Positions 7,730-16,136 of a DNA stretch of 37,355 bases are shown here, in pieces. The stretch lies in contig CANRMY010000022.1 in assembly GCA_947631845.1 (NCBI GenBank), positions 1 through 37,355 on the forward strand. The letters run 5' to 3'. The notes below the pieces were generated by a model that was not told the DNA's origin, did not search any database, and was given only the letters and a program-made list of their open reading frames with translations. Within the stretch, counting starts at the first letter, position 1, and every line of letters starts with the position of its first letter. A program made the translations under genes and the position numbers. Source of the stretch: an uncultured Oscillospiraceae bacterium (GTDB lineage: Bacteria > Bacillota > Clostridia > Oscillospirales > Oscillospiraceae).

Positions 7730-8500
7730 TCAATTCAGCGTTTCGGTCATGCTGTGGACGTACTCGCCCACGTACCGGGGGGCGTCCTGCTTATAGCGCT
7801 CGATGAGCCGTACGATGGCGGAGCCGACGATGGCCCCGTCGGAGAGAGCGGCCATTTTGTGGGCCTGCTCCGGGGTGGAGATACCGAAGCCCACGGCCAC
7901 GGGCAGGCGGGAATTTTCCCGGATGACCCGGACGATGGCCCCCACGTCGGTGGTGATTTCCTGTCGGACGCCGGTGACGCCCAGGCTGGAGACAAGATAG
8001 ATGAAGCCACGGGCCTCCCGGGCGATCATGGCCACCCGGTTTTCCGAGGTGGGGGCGATCATGGAGATGAGATCCACGCCGTATTTTTCGCACAGGGCGG
8101 AGAACTCCCCCTTCTCCTCGAAGGGGATATCCGGGAGGATCAGGCCGTCGATGCCGATCTTCTGGCAGGTGGAGATGAATTTCTCCGCGCCGTAGGAGAA
8201 GATCACGTTGGCGTAGGTCATGAAGACCAGGGGGATCGTCACATCCCGGCGCAGCTCCCGCACCAGGTCAAAGATTTTGTCGGTAGTGACGCCGCCCCGG
8301 AGCGCCCGGAGGGACGCGCCCTGAATCACAGGCCCCTCGGCGGTGGGATCGGAGAAGGGGATGCCCAGCTCAATGAGGGTGGCGCCGTTTTTCACGCATT
8401 CCCGCGCGCAGGCGGCGGTAGTTGCCAGATCCGGGTCGCCGCAGGTCAAAAAGGGGATGAAGGCCTTGCCATTTTCAAAGGCGCTGTGGATATTACTCAT
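7730..8500 (-). CDS. trpA: Tryptophan synthase alpha subunit
   Basis: The 256-aa TrpA cleaves indole-3-glycerol phosphate to indole and glyceraldehyde 3-phosphate and passes indole through a tunnel to TrpB. The catalytic-Glu motif [19 protein letters not shown] near the N-terminus, the [12 protein letters not shown] loop and the phosphate-binding GFGIS and GSAIV segments are all visible, and the length is normal. The frame is open far upstream, but the ATG at 8500 follows GGGAGG by 6 nt and overlaps the trpB stop by 8 nt, which suits translational coupling of the two subunits. It is the last gene of the operon; a terminator follows at once. Confidence 0.96.
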   Translation of the reverse strand: MSNIHSAFENGKAFIPFLTCGDPDLATTAACARECVKNGATLIELGIPFSDPTAEGPVIQGASLRALRGGVTTDKIFDLVRELRRDVTIPLVFMTYANVIFSYGAEKFISTCQKIGIDGLILPDIPFEEKGEFSALCEKYGVDLISMIAPTSENRVAMIAREARGFIYLVSSLGVTGVRQEITTDVGAIVRVIRENSRLPVAVGFGISTPEQAHKMAALSDGAIVGSAIVRLIERYKQDAPRYVGEYVHSMTETLN

Positions 8501-9677
8501 GAAGATCCTCCCCTCTGTAGCGGGCGATGGCGGCGCAGTCCTTGTCGCCCCGGCCGGAGATGGTGATGACCAGGAGCTTGTCCCGATCCATGGTGGGGGC
8601 CAGCTTCCGGGCGTAGGCCACGGCGTGGGCCGACTCGATGGCGGGGATGATGCCCTCGGTGCGGGCCAGATACTCAAAGGCCTCCACGGCCTCCTCGTCG
8701 GTGACGGGCACATACTCCGCGCGGCCCGTGTCGTGGAGCCAGGCGTGCTCCGGGCCGATGCCGGGGTAGTCGAGACCGGCGGAGATGGAGTACACCGGCG
8801 CGATCTGGCCGTATTTGTCCTGGCAGAAGTAGGACTTCATGCCGTGGAAGATGCCTAAGCGGCCCGTGGCCACGGTGGCCGCCGTCTCGAAGGTGTCCAC
8901 CCCCCGGCCCGCCGCCTCACAGCCGATGAGCCGGACGGAGGGATCGCCCAGGAAATGGTAGAAGCTCCCGATGGCGTTGCTGCCGCCGCCCACACAGGCC
9001 AGGACGGCGTCGGGGAGACGGCCCTCGCGCTCCAGAAGCTGCTGGCGGATCTCTTTGGAGATCACCGCCTGGAAGTCCCGGACGATGGTGGGGAAGGGGT
9101 GGGGGCCCATGACGGAGCCTAAGCAGTAGTGGGTGTCGGAAACGCGCCGGGTCCACTCCCGCATGGCCTCGGAAACGGCGTCCTTCAGGGTGGCGGTGCC
9201 GGTGGTGACGGGGATCACGTCGGCGCCCAGCAGGCGCATACGGTAGACGTTCAGCGCCTGGCGCTTTGTGTCCTCCTCGCCCATGAAAACCACGCACTCC
9301 ATGCCGAAAAGCGCCGCCGCCGTGGCGGTGGCCACGCCGTGCTGGCCCGCGCCCGTCTCGGCGATGAGCCGGGTCTTGCCCATCTTTTTGGCTAAGAGCG
9401 CCTGGCCCAGTACGTTGTTGATCTTGTGGGCGCCGGTGTGGTTCAGATCCTCCCGCTTTAAATAGATCTTCGCGCCGCCCAGATCCTTTGTCATCTTCTC
9501 GGCGTAGTAGAGCCGGGAGGGCCGGCCCGCGTACTCGTTGAAGAGGGTCGTGAGCTCCCGGTTAAACTCGGGGTCGTCCTTGAAGCGGTTATACGCCTCT
9601 TCCAGCTCAATGACGGCGTTCATCAGCGTCTCGGGGATGTACTGGCCGCCGTGGATGCCGAAGCGTCCGTTTGTCAT
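8493..9677 (-). CDS. trpB: Tryptophan synthase beta subunit
   Basis: The 394-aa PLP enzyme condenses indole with serine to form tryptophan. The cofactor lysine lies in HTGAHKINN, the phosphate-binding GGGSNAIG loop is present, and the N-terminus [14 protein letters not shown] is typical of the canonical TrpB1 type that pairs with TrpA. Length matches the family. The ATG overlaps the trpF stop as ATGA. Confidence 0.97.
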   Translation of the reverse strand: MTNGRFGIHGGQYIPETLMNAVIELEEAYNRFKDDPEFNRELTTLFNEYAGRPSRLYYAEKMTKDLGGAKIYLKREDLNHTGAHKINNVLGQALLAKKMGKTRLIAETGAGQHGVATATAAALFGMECVVFMGEEDTKRQALNVYRMRLLGADVIPVTTGTATLKDAVSEAMREWTRRVSDTHYCLGSVMGPHPFPTIVRDFQAVISKEIRQQLLEREGRLPDAVLACVGGGSNAIGSFYHFLGDPSVRLIGCEAAGRGVDTFETAATVATGRLGIFHGMKSYFCQDKYGQIAPVYSISAGLDYPGIGPEHAWLHDTGRAEYVPVTDEEAVEAFEYLARTEGIIPAIESAHAVAYARKLAPTMDRDKLLVITISGRGDKDCAAIARYRGEDLHE

Positions 9678-10288
9678 ATGTCTCCGTCCTTTCGCGCGGC
9701 CGCCACGGCCGCCAGGATTTTGGATCTGTCCTTGATCCTATCTGTCTCCACGCCGGAGGAGATGTCCACGCACCAGGGGTGCAGGGCCTCCACGGCGGCG
9801 GGGATAGTTTCGGGCATCAGGCCGCCGGCCAGAATGTAGTCCCGCCGGGCGGACCGTATGAGCGACCAGTCAAAGGCCGCGCCGGTGCCCTGGCCGTTGT
9901 CCAGAAGCACCAGATCCGCGGAGGACTTCTCCGCCGCGGCAAGGTCGGCGGGGCCGCCGATCTGGAAGGCCTTCCAGACCGTGAGGCCGGGGGCGGCCCG
10001 CCGGAGGGCGGCGATGTAGTCCTCGTCCTCGCCGCCGTGGAGCTGGGCGATCCGGATGACGCCGGAGAAGAAGAGATCGGCCACCGTGTCCACGGAGCTG
10101 TCCACGAAAACGCCCACCGGGGCGATCTCCCGGGAGAGCCTTTGCCGCAGCTCGTGGGCGCGGCGGGGCGTGACGCTCCGGTGACTTTTGGGGAAGTCGA
10201 TGACAAAGCCGGCAAAATCGGGCTTCGCCTCGTTCGCGTATTGGATATCTTCGGGCCTCTTAAGGCCGCAGATCTTGATTTTTGTCAT
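9674..10288 (-). CDS. trpF: Phosphoribosylanthranilate isomerase
   Basis: This 204-aa (beta/alpha)8 enzyme performs the Amadori rearrangement of phosphoribosylanthranilate. The start [15 protein letters not shown] contains the catalytic cysteine (C7), and the general-acid aspartate lies in PVGVFVDSS. Phosphate-binding loops ILAGGL and DISSGVE are at the C-terminal end. The frame extends upstream into trpC, but the ATG at 10288 overlaps the trpC stop as ATGA and gives the normal length. Confidence 0.95.
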   Translation of the reverse strand: MTKIKICGLKRPEDIQYANEAKPDFAGFVIDFPKSHRSVTPRRAHELRQRLSREIAPVGVFVDSSVDTVADLFFSGVIRIAQLHGGEDEDYIAALRRAAPGLTVWKAFQIGGPADLAAAEKSSADLVLLDNGQGTGAAFDWSLIRSARRDYILAGGLMPETIPAAVEALHPWCVDISSGVETDRIKDRSKILAAVAAARKDGDI

Positions 10289-11073
10289 TGGGCGGCCTCC
10301 CGCATATGCGCCAGCAAGGCGGCTTTGTCTTTGGCCCGCATCAGGGATTCGCCCACCAGGGCCGCGTCCGCGCCGATGGCCCGCAGGGCGGCGGCGTCCG
10401 CCGGGGTCTTGACGCCGCTCTCGGCCACATAGAGGCACGTGGGCGGGATCAGATCCCGGAGACGGGCGGCGTTTTCAAAGTCCACGGAGAAGTCCTTGAG
10501 ATTTCTGTTGTTCACGCCGATGATCTTTGCCCCGGCGCTGACGGCGGAGCGGATCTCCGCGCCGTCGTGGGCCTCCACCAGGGCGGCCAGGCCCAGGGAG
10601 GAGCAGATCTGCAAATAGTTTTCGATGGTTTTCGTGTCCAGCAGGGCGCAGATCAGCAGGACGGCGTCGGCCCCCATGGTTTTCGCCTGGTAGATCTGGT
10701 ACGCGTCCACGGTGAAGTCCTTGCGGAGCATGGGCGTCTTGATGGCGGCGCGGATGTCCCGGAAGATCTGATCGGAGCCCAAAAACCACTTGGGCTCGGT
10801 GAGGCAGCTCACCGCGTCGGCTCCGGCGGCCTCATAGGCCCGGGCGATGTCCAAATAGGGGAAATCCGGGGCGATCAGCCCCTTGGAGGGGGAAGCCCGC
10901 TTCACCTCGCAGATGAAGCTCAGACCCGGTCTCCGGAGGGCGTTTTCAAAGGCCGCGCCGCCGGCGGCCCCGCCCCGCAGGGCCAGCTCCCGCATGACCT
11001 CCAGATCGCACGCTTCTGTGTCCGCCTCCACGCGCTCCCGGGCGTGGGCGGCCAGCTTGTCTAAGATGGTCAT
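10285..11073 (-). CDS. trpC: Indole-3-glycerol phosphate synthase
   Basis: The 262-aa enzyme closes the indole ring. Typical TrpC motifs are FICEVKRASPSKGLI (catalytic lysine), CLTEPKWFLGS, MLRKDFTVDAYQIYQA, and GVNNRNLKDFSVD. It is single-domain, not fused to TrpF. Its ATG lies 1 nt after the trpD stop, and its own stop overlaps the trpF start. Confidence 0.96.
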   Translation of the reverse strand: MTILDKLAAHARERVEADTEACDLEVMRELALRGGAAGGAAFENALRRPGLSFICEVKRASPSKGLIAPDFPYLDIARAYEAAGADAVSCLTEPKWFLGSDQIFRDIRAAIKTPMLRKDFTVDAYQIYQAKTMGADAVLLICALLDTKTIENYLQICSSLGLAALVEAHDGAEIRSAVSAGAKIIGVNNRNLKDFSVDFENAARLRDLIPPTCLYVAESGVKTPADAAALRAIGADAALVGESLMRAKDKAALLAHMREAAQ

Positions 11074-11074
11074 G

Positions 11075-12100
11075 TCAGGCGTCCGCGCGGTTGGAGACTT
11101 CGATGAGCTTCTCCAACGTTTTGGCGGCCGCGCCGGAGTCGATGAGGGAGGCGGCCAGGGAGAGGCCCTCCCGCCAGGAGGCCGCCTTGCCGCCGATATA
11201 GAGGGCCGCGCCGGCGTTCAGCAGCACCGCGTCCCGCTTGGGACCCTTCTCCCCGGCCAGGATAGCCCGGGTGATGGCGGCGTTCTCCACCGGGGTGCCG
11301 CCCACCAGGTCGGATTTTTGACAGCGGGTAAGGCCGAAGTCCTCCGGGGCCACGGTGTAGGATTTAAACCAGCCGTCCTTGAACTCGCAGACGCGGGTGG
11401 GGGCGGAGGCGGAGATCTCGTCCAGCTTATCCTGGCCGTAGACCACCATGCCCCGCTCCACGCCCAGGCTGATCAGCACCTGGGCCAGAGGCTCCACCAG
11501 ATATTCGTCGTAGACGCCCAGAAGCTGCATTTTGGGACTGCCGGGGTTGGTGAGGGGGCCCAGGATGTTGAACACCGTGCGGAAGCCCAGCTCCCGGCGG
11601 ATAGCGCCCACGTATTTCATGCTGGTGTGGTACTTCTGGGCGAAGAAGAAGCACATGCCGGCCTCCTGAAGGAGCTCCGCGCATTTTTCCGGGCTCTGGT
11701 CGATGTTGACGCCCAGGGCCTCCAGACAGTCGGCGGTGCCGCACTTGGAGGAGGCGGCCCGGTTGCCGTGCTTGGCCACCTTCATGCCGCCGGCGGCGGC
11801 CACCAGGGCGCTGGTGGTGGAGATGTTGAAGCTGCCGGCTCCGTCCCCGCCGGTACCCACGATCTCAAAGAGGGGCATGTCCACGTGGACTTTTGTGGCG
11901 TGGTCGCGCATGGCGGCGGCACAGCCGGCGATCTCGTCCGACGTCTCGGCCTTGGCGCTCTTGGTGGACAGGGCCGCCAGAAACGCCGCGTTCTGGGTCT
12001 GGCTTGTCTCGCCGCTCATGATCTCGTTCATGACGGCGTAGGCCTCGTCATAGGTGAGATCCTGCTTGGTGACGATTTTTGCGATGGCTTCCTTGATCAT
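11075..12100 (-). CDS. trpD: Anthranilate phosphoribosyltransferase
   Basis: The 341-aa enzyme attaches phosphoribosyl from PRPP to anthranilate. The PRPP-binding motif [14 protein letters not shown], the [12 protein letters not shown] anthranilate site and the metal-binding segment are present. An in-frame GTG at 12109 lies too close to the ribosome site; the ATG at 12100 sits 10 nt after AAGGAG, which overlaps the trpG stop codon. TrpD is not fused to TrpG here, unlike in enterobacteria. Confidence 0.95.
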   Translation of the reverse strand: MIKEAIAKIVTKQDLTYDEAYAVMNEIMSGETSQTQNAAFLAALSTKSAKAETSDEIAGCAAAMRDHATKVHVDMPLFEIVGTGGDGAGSFNISTTSALVAAAGGMKVAKHGNRAASSKCGTADCLEALGVNIDQSPEKCAELLQEAGMCFFFAQKYHTSMKYVGAIRRELGFRTVFNILGPLTNPGSPKMQLLGVYDEYLVEPLAQVLISLGVERGMVVYGQDKLDEISASAPTRVCEFKDGWFKSYTVAPEDFGLTRCQKSDLVGGTPVENAAITRAILAGEKGPKRDAVLLNAGAALYIGGKAASWREGLSLAASLIDSGAAAKTLEKLIEVSNRADA

Positions 12101-12112
12101 GATCCACACTCC

Positions 12113-12679
12113 TTACAGAGATAAAAAATTCTTCAAAATGGCTTTTCCCTCCGGCGTCAGAATGGACTCCGGGTGGAACTGGACGCCGAACAGGGGGTAG
12201 GCGGTGTGCTGTACCGCCATGATCTCCCCGTCGCCGGTGCGGGCGGTGACCCGAAGACAGGCGGGCATCGTCTCCGGCAGGGCGGCCAGGGAGTGGTAAC
12301 GGGCCACCTGGATCCGTTCGGGCAGGCCCCGGAACAGGGGACAGGCGGGATCCAGCGTCACCTCCGACTGCTTGCCGTGCATGAGGCGCCGGGCGTGGCC
12401 CACCGTGGCCCCGTAGGCCTCGCAGATGGCCTGATGGCCCAGGCAGACGCCCAGGGTGGGGACGGTCCGGCCCAGGATTCTCGCCGCCTCCACGCAGATG
12501 CCGGCGTCCCTGGGATAGCCGGGGCCGGGGGAGAGGATGATGTGGGAGGGACCCAGCGCGGCGATCTCCTCCACGGTCATGGCGTCGTTGCGGACGACCC
12601 GGATATCCGGGTCAAGCTCCCCCACATACTGGTAGAGGTTGTAGGAGAAGCTGTCGTAATTGTCAATGAGAAGCGTCAT
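12113..12679 (-). CDS. trpG: Anthranilate synthase glutamine amidotransferase subunit
   Basis: The 188-aa class I amidotransferase supplies ammonia to TrpE. It has IDNYDSFSYN at the start, the oxyanion loop LSPGPGYP, the nucleophile in LGVCLGHQA (C79) and the catalytic His/Glu in FGVQFHPES. Such subunits often also serve para-aminobenzoate synthase (PabA), and no separate pabA is in the window. The frame is open upstream inside trpE; the ATG overlapping the trpE stop (ATGA) gives the family length. Confidence 0.95.
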   Translation of the reverse strand: MTLLIDNYDSFSYNLYQYVGELDPDIRVVRNDAMTVEEIAALGPSHIILSPGPGYPRDAGICVEAARILGRTVPTLGVCLGHQAICEAYGATVGHARRLMHGKQSEVTLDPACPLFRGLPERIQVARYHSLAALPETMPACLRVTARTGDGEIMAVQHTAYPLFGVQFHPESILTPEGKAILKNFLSL

Positions 12680-14145
12680 TCTATCCCCTCCTGGGCGATC
12701 TCCAGGGCGCGCACCACGGCCTTGGCCTTGTTGACGCACTCCCGGTACTCGTTTTCCGGCACGGAGTCGGCCACAATGCCGGCCCCGGAGCGGACGTAGA
12801 CCTTGCCCTCCCGCTTGTAGGCGATGCGGATGGCGATGCAGGTGTCCAGGTTGCCCGAAAGATCGATGTAGCCGATGGCTCCGCCGTAGATGCCCCGGCG
12901 GCAGTCCTCCAGCTCGTCGATGATCTGACACGCCCGGAGCTTGGGCGCGCCGGACAGGGTGCCGGCGGGAAGAATGGCCTCCACGGCGTCCAGAGCATCG
13001 CGGTCGGACCGTATCCGGCCCCGGACGGTGGAGCCGATGTGCATCACGTGGGAGAAGCGGTGGATGCCCATGTACTGCTCCACCTCCACGGAGCCGAACT
13101 CGGAAATTTTACCGATGTCGTTCCGCCCCAGATCCACCAGCATGTTGTGCTCGGCCCGCTCCTTCTCGTCCGCCAGGAGCTCCGCCTCCAGCCGCCTGTC
13201 CTCCTCGTCCGTGGCGCCCCGGGGGCGCGTCCCGGCCAGGGGGAAGGTGTGGAGAATGCCGTCCTCCAGCTTTACCAGCGTCTCCGGGGAGGCCCCGGCG
13301 ATCTCCAGCTCATTGCCGGAGAAGTAGAACATGTAGGGGGAGGGGTTGACGGTGCGCAGGACCCGGTAGGCGTCGAAGAGACTGCCCTCGAAGTCCGCCT
13401 CCAGGCGGTTGGACAACACCACCTGGAAGATGTCGCCCTCGTAGATGTGCTCCTTGGCCCGCTCCACCATGGAGCAGAAGCGATGTTCGTCAAAGAGGGT
13501 GCGGATCTGGCTGGTCATGCGGCCGGCGGGCGGCTCCGGGCCCACGGGCCCCCGCAGAGCGGCGGCAATGGCGGCGATCTCCCGCTCCGCCCTGGCGTAG
13601 CCGGCCTCCGGGTCATCCAGGGGGACGGTCACCAGGACGGTCAGCTTCTGCCGGAAGTTGTCAAAGGCGATGACCTTGTTGAAAAGCATCAGGTCCAGAT
13701 CCTGAAAGCCCTCGGTGTCCTTCGCCTTCAGATGAAGCGTGGGCTCGGCGTATTGGATGTAGTCGTAGCCGAAATAGCCCACCAGCCCCCCGGTAAAGGG
13801 CGGCAGATAGGGAAGGCGCGGGGCGCGGCGCTCCCGGAGCAGCTGGCGCAAAACGGCCCGGGGATCCGCGTCCCGGGAGACGGTCTCGCCGTCCCGCTCC
13901 GTCAGCACCACCCCGTCCCGGGCGGTGACGCACAGCTCCGGGTCGATGCCGATGAAGGTGAAGCGGCCCCAGCGCTCCTGGGCCTGGGCCGATTCCAGCA
14001 GAAAGCACGGCCTGTCCCGGAACCGGCGCAATGCCTCGATGGGCGTGATCGCGTCGCTCATGAACTCCGCCGACACCGGCGCGACCCGGTACTCGCCGCT
14101 TTTCGCCAGCTCCCTGAATTCGGATAGGGTGGGCCTCAATTTCAT
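12676..14145 (-). CDS. trpE: Anthranilate synthase component I
   Basis: The 489-aa chorismate-using enzyme makes anthranilate with TrpG. The N-terminal domain carries the tryptophan-feedback motif FLLESAQ (about residues 48-54), which supports TrpE over PabB. The C-terminal domain has IASPETL-like GASPETLVKL, PLAGTRPRG, and the GTLSGAPK and GAGIVADS motifs of chorismate-binding enzymes. It is the first gene of the seven-gene operon and starts at an ATG 6 nt after GAGGGAG. Confidence 0.96.
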   Translation of the reverse strand: MKLRPTLSEFRELAKSGEYRVAPVSAEFMSDAITPIEALRRFRDRPCFLLESAQAQERWGRFTFIGIDPELCVTARDGVVLTERDGETVSRDADPRAVLRQLLRERRAPRLPYLPPFTGGLVGYFGYDYIQYAEPTLHLKAKDTEGFQDLDLMLFNKVIAFDNFRQKLTVLVTVPLDDPEAGYARAEREIAAIAAALRGPVGPEPPAGRMTSQIRTLFDEHRFCSMVERAKEHIYEGDIFQVVLSNRLEADFEGSLFDAYRVLRTVNPSPYMFYFSGNELEIAGASPETLVKLEDGILHTFPLAGTRPRGATDEEDRRLEAELLADEKERAEHNMLVDLGRNDIGKISEFGSVEVEQYMGIHRFSHVMHIGSTVRGRIRSDRDALDAVEAILPAGTLSGAPKLRACQIIDELEDCRRGIYGGAIGYIDLSGNLDTCIAIRIAYKREGKVYVRSGAGIVADSVPENEYRECVNKAKAVVRALEIAQEGIE

Positions 14146-14191
14146 GGGATCTCCCTCGCTTCAACGTTTTAGTTAAACAAACTCACAATAA

Positions 14192-14220
14192 ACTTTACCA
14201 CAGGCGGGGAGGGAAGTCAA
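14192..14220 (-). promoter_or_regulatory. trp operon promoter, possibly with an operator just downstream
   Basis: TTGACT (14220-14215), a 17-bp spacer ending TGTGG, and TAAAGT (14197-14192) form a good promoter. The leader is only about 40 nt, too short for a T-box or a leader-peptide attenuator, so control by a DNA-binding repressor is more likely. A weak dyad, GTTT-N5-AAAC, lies just after the -10 (about 14170-14183) and is a possible operator. Confidence 0.65.
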
Positions 14221-14274
14221 GTGGCAGAGGGCCGAATCTGGGCCCGCGCCGGCGCGTTTTCTTGACACTTTACT

Positions 14275-14313
14275 AAAAAGGAAAACCGCCCGCGGCGGGA
14301 TGCCGGCGGGCGG
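14275..14313 (-). terminator. Terminator after the ECF S-component gene
   Basis: On the minus strand CCGCCCGC (14313-14306) pairs with GCGGGCGG (14293-14286), followed by TTTTCCTTTTT. It lies about 25 nt after the stop codon. Confidence 0.75.
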
Positions 14314-14336
14314 AGCGGGGGATGAGCGGAACAGCT

Positions 14337-14903
14337 TCAATCCTTCAGCGTCAGACGGGCCTTTTCCATGGCCATCACCAGCACGGGGATCAGGACGATG
14401 TGCAGGATGATGCCGGGGACGGCGTCGGCCACGGCCCCCGCCCAGAAGGCGGAGAGGGGGAAGGAGGTGTTCTGAAGGCCGGCGATGACGAACCGGGCAC
14501 AGCCCCAGACAAGGCGGCCGGCCACCATGGCCGTCACCAGGGACGCGTAGATGGCCCATTTCTTCTTGGGCAGGAGCTTGTACAGCAGGCCCGAGACGGC
14601 GCCGTAGGCGGCCAGCTCGAAGGTCATGGCCACGGCGGTGAGGAGGGGGGGCATGGGGCCGAAGGCGAAGTGCTTCAGCAGGGGCGCGATGGCGCCCACG
14701 GCCAGGGCCCAGGGCCAGCCGCAGACGAAGCCGCACAGGAAAACGGGGATGTGCATGGGGCTGAGGGCCGCGCCGATCTCCGGGATCTGGCCGGTCAGAT
14801 ACGGCAGGACCATGCACAGGGCCAGAAACATGGCGGAGAACACCAGACGGCGGACAAACAGAGAGCTGGCGGGTTTTTCTTTCACGGGGGGTTGGGTGGA
14901 CAC
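14337..14903 (-). CDS. ECF transporter S component (vitamin-type, ligand unassigned)
   Basis: The 188-aa hydrophobic protein has about six membrane segments and looks like the substrate-binding subunit of an energy-coupling-factor importer. Characteristic stretches are LSPMHIPVFLCGF, HFAFGPMPPL and AVAMTFELAAYGAVSGLLY. Similar sequences are found in S components for pantothenate- or cobalamin-related ligands, but I cannot assign the substrate. No EcfA/EcfT genes are in the window, so it would use a shared module. The start is GTG, with AGGAGG 8 nt upstream that overlaps the end of the DUF3842 gene. The two genes share a leader with a built-in terminator, which points to vitamin- or metabolite-dependent control. 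Confidence 0.8.
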   Translation of the reverse strand: MSTQPPVKEKPASSLFVRRLVFSAMFLALCMVLPYLTGQIPEIGAALSPMHIPVFLCGFVCGWPWALAVGAIAPLLKHFAFGPMPPLLTAVAMTFELAAYGAVSGLLYKLLPKKKWAIYASLVTAMVAGRLVWGCARFVIAGLQNTSFPLSAFWAGAVADAVPGIILHIVLIPVLVMAMEKARLTLKD

Positions 14904-14904
14904 G

Positions 14905-15321
14905 TTAATTCCTCCTGTCGGACAGCAATGTACCCAGGCGGGCGACGGCGTCCTCCAGGATCTGCCCCGAGCCGCCGGCCACGCCGGCCACGTAGGTATC
15001 GCACAGATTCATGGGGATCAGCACCCGCTGGGCCGGACTTTGGGCCACGGCGTTGGCCATAGCCGGGGAAATCTCACCCATGAGCGCGTCGGCCATCGCG
15101 ATGCCGATGGGGCCGGTGATGATGTCCGCTTTGCGGCAGGCCACCAGCACCGGGTTTTCACCTGTGGCGACCCGGTCCGCCCCGCCCCGGAGCATGGCTC
15201 CGGAGGCCTGGGAGTTGGTGCCCACGGCCCACACGAACACGTCAGGAAAGGCCTTTTTGATGGCCTCCACCAGTGTTCTGCCCAGCTTTCCGCCCTGTCC
15301 GTCTATCACAAGCACTGTCAT
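14905..15321 (-). CDS. DUF3842 family protein
   Basis: The 138-aa protein starts MTVLVIDGQGGKLGRTL, a Rossmann-like beta-Gly-rich-alpha motif typical of DUF3842. The rest is a small alpha/beta protein with GADRVATGENPV and GPIGIAMADALMGE. Function is unknown. It is the first gene of the pair with the ECF S component, just 1 nt from its GTG, so a role in handling or sensing the imported compound is possible but inferred. The ATG at 15321 follows AGGAG by 10 nt. Confidence 0.8.
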   Translation of the reverse strand: MTVLVIDGQGGKLGRTLVEAIKKAFPDVFVWAVGTNSQASGAMLRGGADRVATGENPVLVACRKADIITGPIGIAMADALMGEISPAMANAVAQSPAQRVLIPMNLCDTYVAGVAGGSGQILEDAVARLGTLLSDRRN

Positions 15322-15352
15322 TGCAAGCCGCTCCTGTCTCTTTTGATTCCGA

Positions 15353-15390
15353 TAAAAAGCGCCGGCTGACCCTTGTGCGGGCGAGCCGGC
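15353..15390 (-). terminator. Intrinsic terminator inside the DUF3842 leader
   Basis: On the minus strand GCCGGCT (15390-15384) pairs with AGCCGGC (15367-15361), with an inner CCC/GGG pairing, followed by GCTTTTTATC. It lies between the promoter and the first gene, about 30 nt before the ATG, so it can act as an attenuator. Confidence 0.8.
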
Positions 15391-15468
15391 AGCTTGTATT
15401 GCCAGTGTTGCGCTTTGCGTGAGAGTTCCCTCCCGCTTATGCGGGCGTGCGCCGACCTGTATCGGTTA
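15353..15468 (-). promoter_or_regulatory. Structured leader, candidate riboswitch with transcriptional attenuator
   Basis: From the predicted start near 15468 the RNA contains CCGATA, whose complement TATCGG lies after the terminator stem and could close the whole structure. It also has a CCCGC-ATAA-GCGGG hairpin and purine-rich unpaired stretches (AGGGAA, ACGCAAAGCGC, ACTGGCAATACA). GTCGGC near the 5' end can pair with GCCGGC of the terminator arm, giving a possible antiterminator. I compared it by eye with TPP, FMN, cobalamin, THF, c-di-GMP, SAM, ZTP and T-box signatures and found no convincing match. Confidence 0.55.
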
Positions 15469-15474
15469 CCTATC

Positions 15475-15503
15475 AGTTTATCATAGTAAATCCCCGCTGT
15501 CAA
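15475..15503 (-). promoter_or_regulatory. Promoter of the DUF3842-ECF operon
   Basis: TTGACA (15503-15498) and TAAACT (15480-15475) on the minus strand are spaced 17 bp apart, with the structured leader starting just downstream. Confidence 0.65.
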
Positions 15504-15532
15504 TAGGCGAAAATTGCTGGAAAAGATGATAA

Positions 15533-15791
15533 TACTAATATCTATTTAAAAGTAGACACCGAGCGGCGAGGATTTTTCGTGTCAGGCGAGGAAGACGCCG
15601 CAGGGAATACCCTTTGGTATTTCCAAGGCGGCTGACAAAGCATCCGGGGCCCCCATCGGGCCGCTGCCCGATGGGGGAAGGACGAGCCGAGCCAGCGCCT
15701 GAGCCCGAATACTTGGAGGGCGAGGCAAAGCGGCTCGCGCGAGGACGTAAAAAGACCGCCGAGAATGTCTTGTTTTAATTAGATATTAGTA
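15533..15791. mobile_element. MITE-like element with 20-bp terminal inverted repeats
   Basis: The ends (about 15531-15551 and 15773-15793) are inverted repeats matching at 19 of 21 positions, around TACTAATATCTA and TAGATATTAGTA. TAA flanks both ends (15530-15532, 15792-15794), as a short target duplication would. The 259-bp interior has no plausible gene and contains hairpins, such as CCCCCATCGGG with its complement (about 15650-15677) and GGAATACC with GGTATTTCC. The AT-rich ends and GC-rich core are typical of non-autonomous transposable elements. The 15482-15900 gap otherwise holds only the adjacent promoter and terminator. Confidence 0.6.
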
Positions 15792-15850
15792 TAAGGATGT
15801 TCCATAGCGTTGACGAACCCCTGACGCGCGGGGATGACCCGCAATAAAAC

Positions 15851-15879
15851 GGCGCCGTGGGAGGGTGTCCCACGGCGCC
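15851..15879 (-). terminator. Terminator of the opp operon
   Basis: A 12-bp perfect stem, GGCGCCGTGGGA (15851-15862) with its complement (15868-15879), has a 5-nt loop and is followed on the minus strand by GTTTTATTGC. It lies 21 nt after the stop of the 62-aa gene. Confidence 0.8.
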
Positions 15880-15900
15880 TTGCTGCGATAAGAATCGCGG

Positions 15901-16089
15901 TTAAAAGAGGTTGAAGAGGAGCATCATCAAAAGGACAAAACCGCCAAGCACCAGAACGGCAGGTAAAATCAGCGTAAAGAGCGCGGCGATCAGCATGGCG
16001 GGGAGATCCCCCTTTTCCAGCTTCACCCGCTCCTCCTCGGCTGTGGGCTTTACATCCCGAAGATGCTTCCAGTGGCTGAAAAATGACAC
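15901..16089 (-). CDS. Small single-span membrane protein at the end of the opp operon
   Basis: The 62-aa product has a charged N-terminal half (about 1-28, with EEERVKLEKGD) and one long hydrophobic segment (about 31-60). It starts at GTG with AAAGGAG 7 nt upstream, 47 nt after oppF, and is followed by a strong terminator, so it is probably a real gene of the operon. No family was recognised. It could be a small accessory subunit that stabilises or tunes the transporter; this is inference from position. Confidence 0.6.
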   Translation of the reverse strand: MSFFSHWKHLRDVKPTAEEERVKLEKGDLPAMLIAALFTLILPAVLVLGGFVLLMMLLFNLF

Positions 16090-16136
16090 GATCCCGCTCC
16101 TTTCGGTAACGCGTGCCCGCGCGGGCGCCCGGGCGT

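Noticed and set aside
5881-7806. 641-aa open frame on the + strand across the GH2 gene
   Set aside because: Antisense shadow with Gly/Ala/Val/Pro-rich sequence and no recognisable motif; the minus-strand GH2 protein has full catalytic signatures.
14337-14903. TrpP-type tryptophan transporter, suggested by the neighbouring trp operon
   Set aside because: The membrane motifs (MHIPVFLCGF, GPMPPL) do not resemble TrpP, and the gene has its own promoter, leader and terminator separate from trp.
15322-15468. T-box, cobalamin, TPP or c-di-GMP riboswitch before DUF3842
   Set aside because: The ACGCAAAGC stretch recalls GEMM RNAs, but the tetraloop and receptor parts are missing. There is no TGGNACCGCG T-box core, no B12 box and no TPP CTGAGA core. 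The leader is kept as unclassified.
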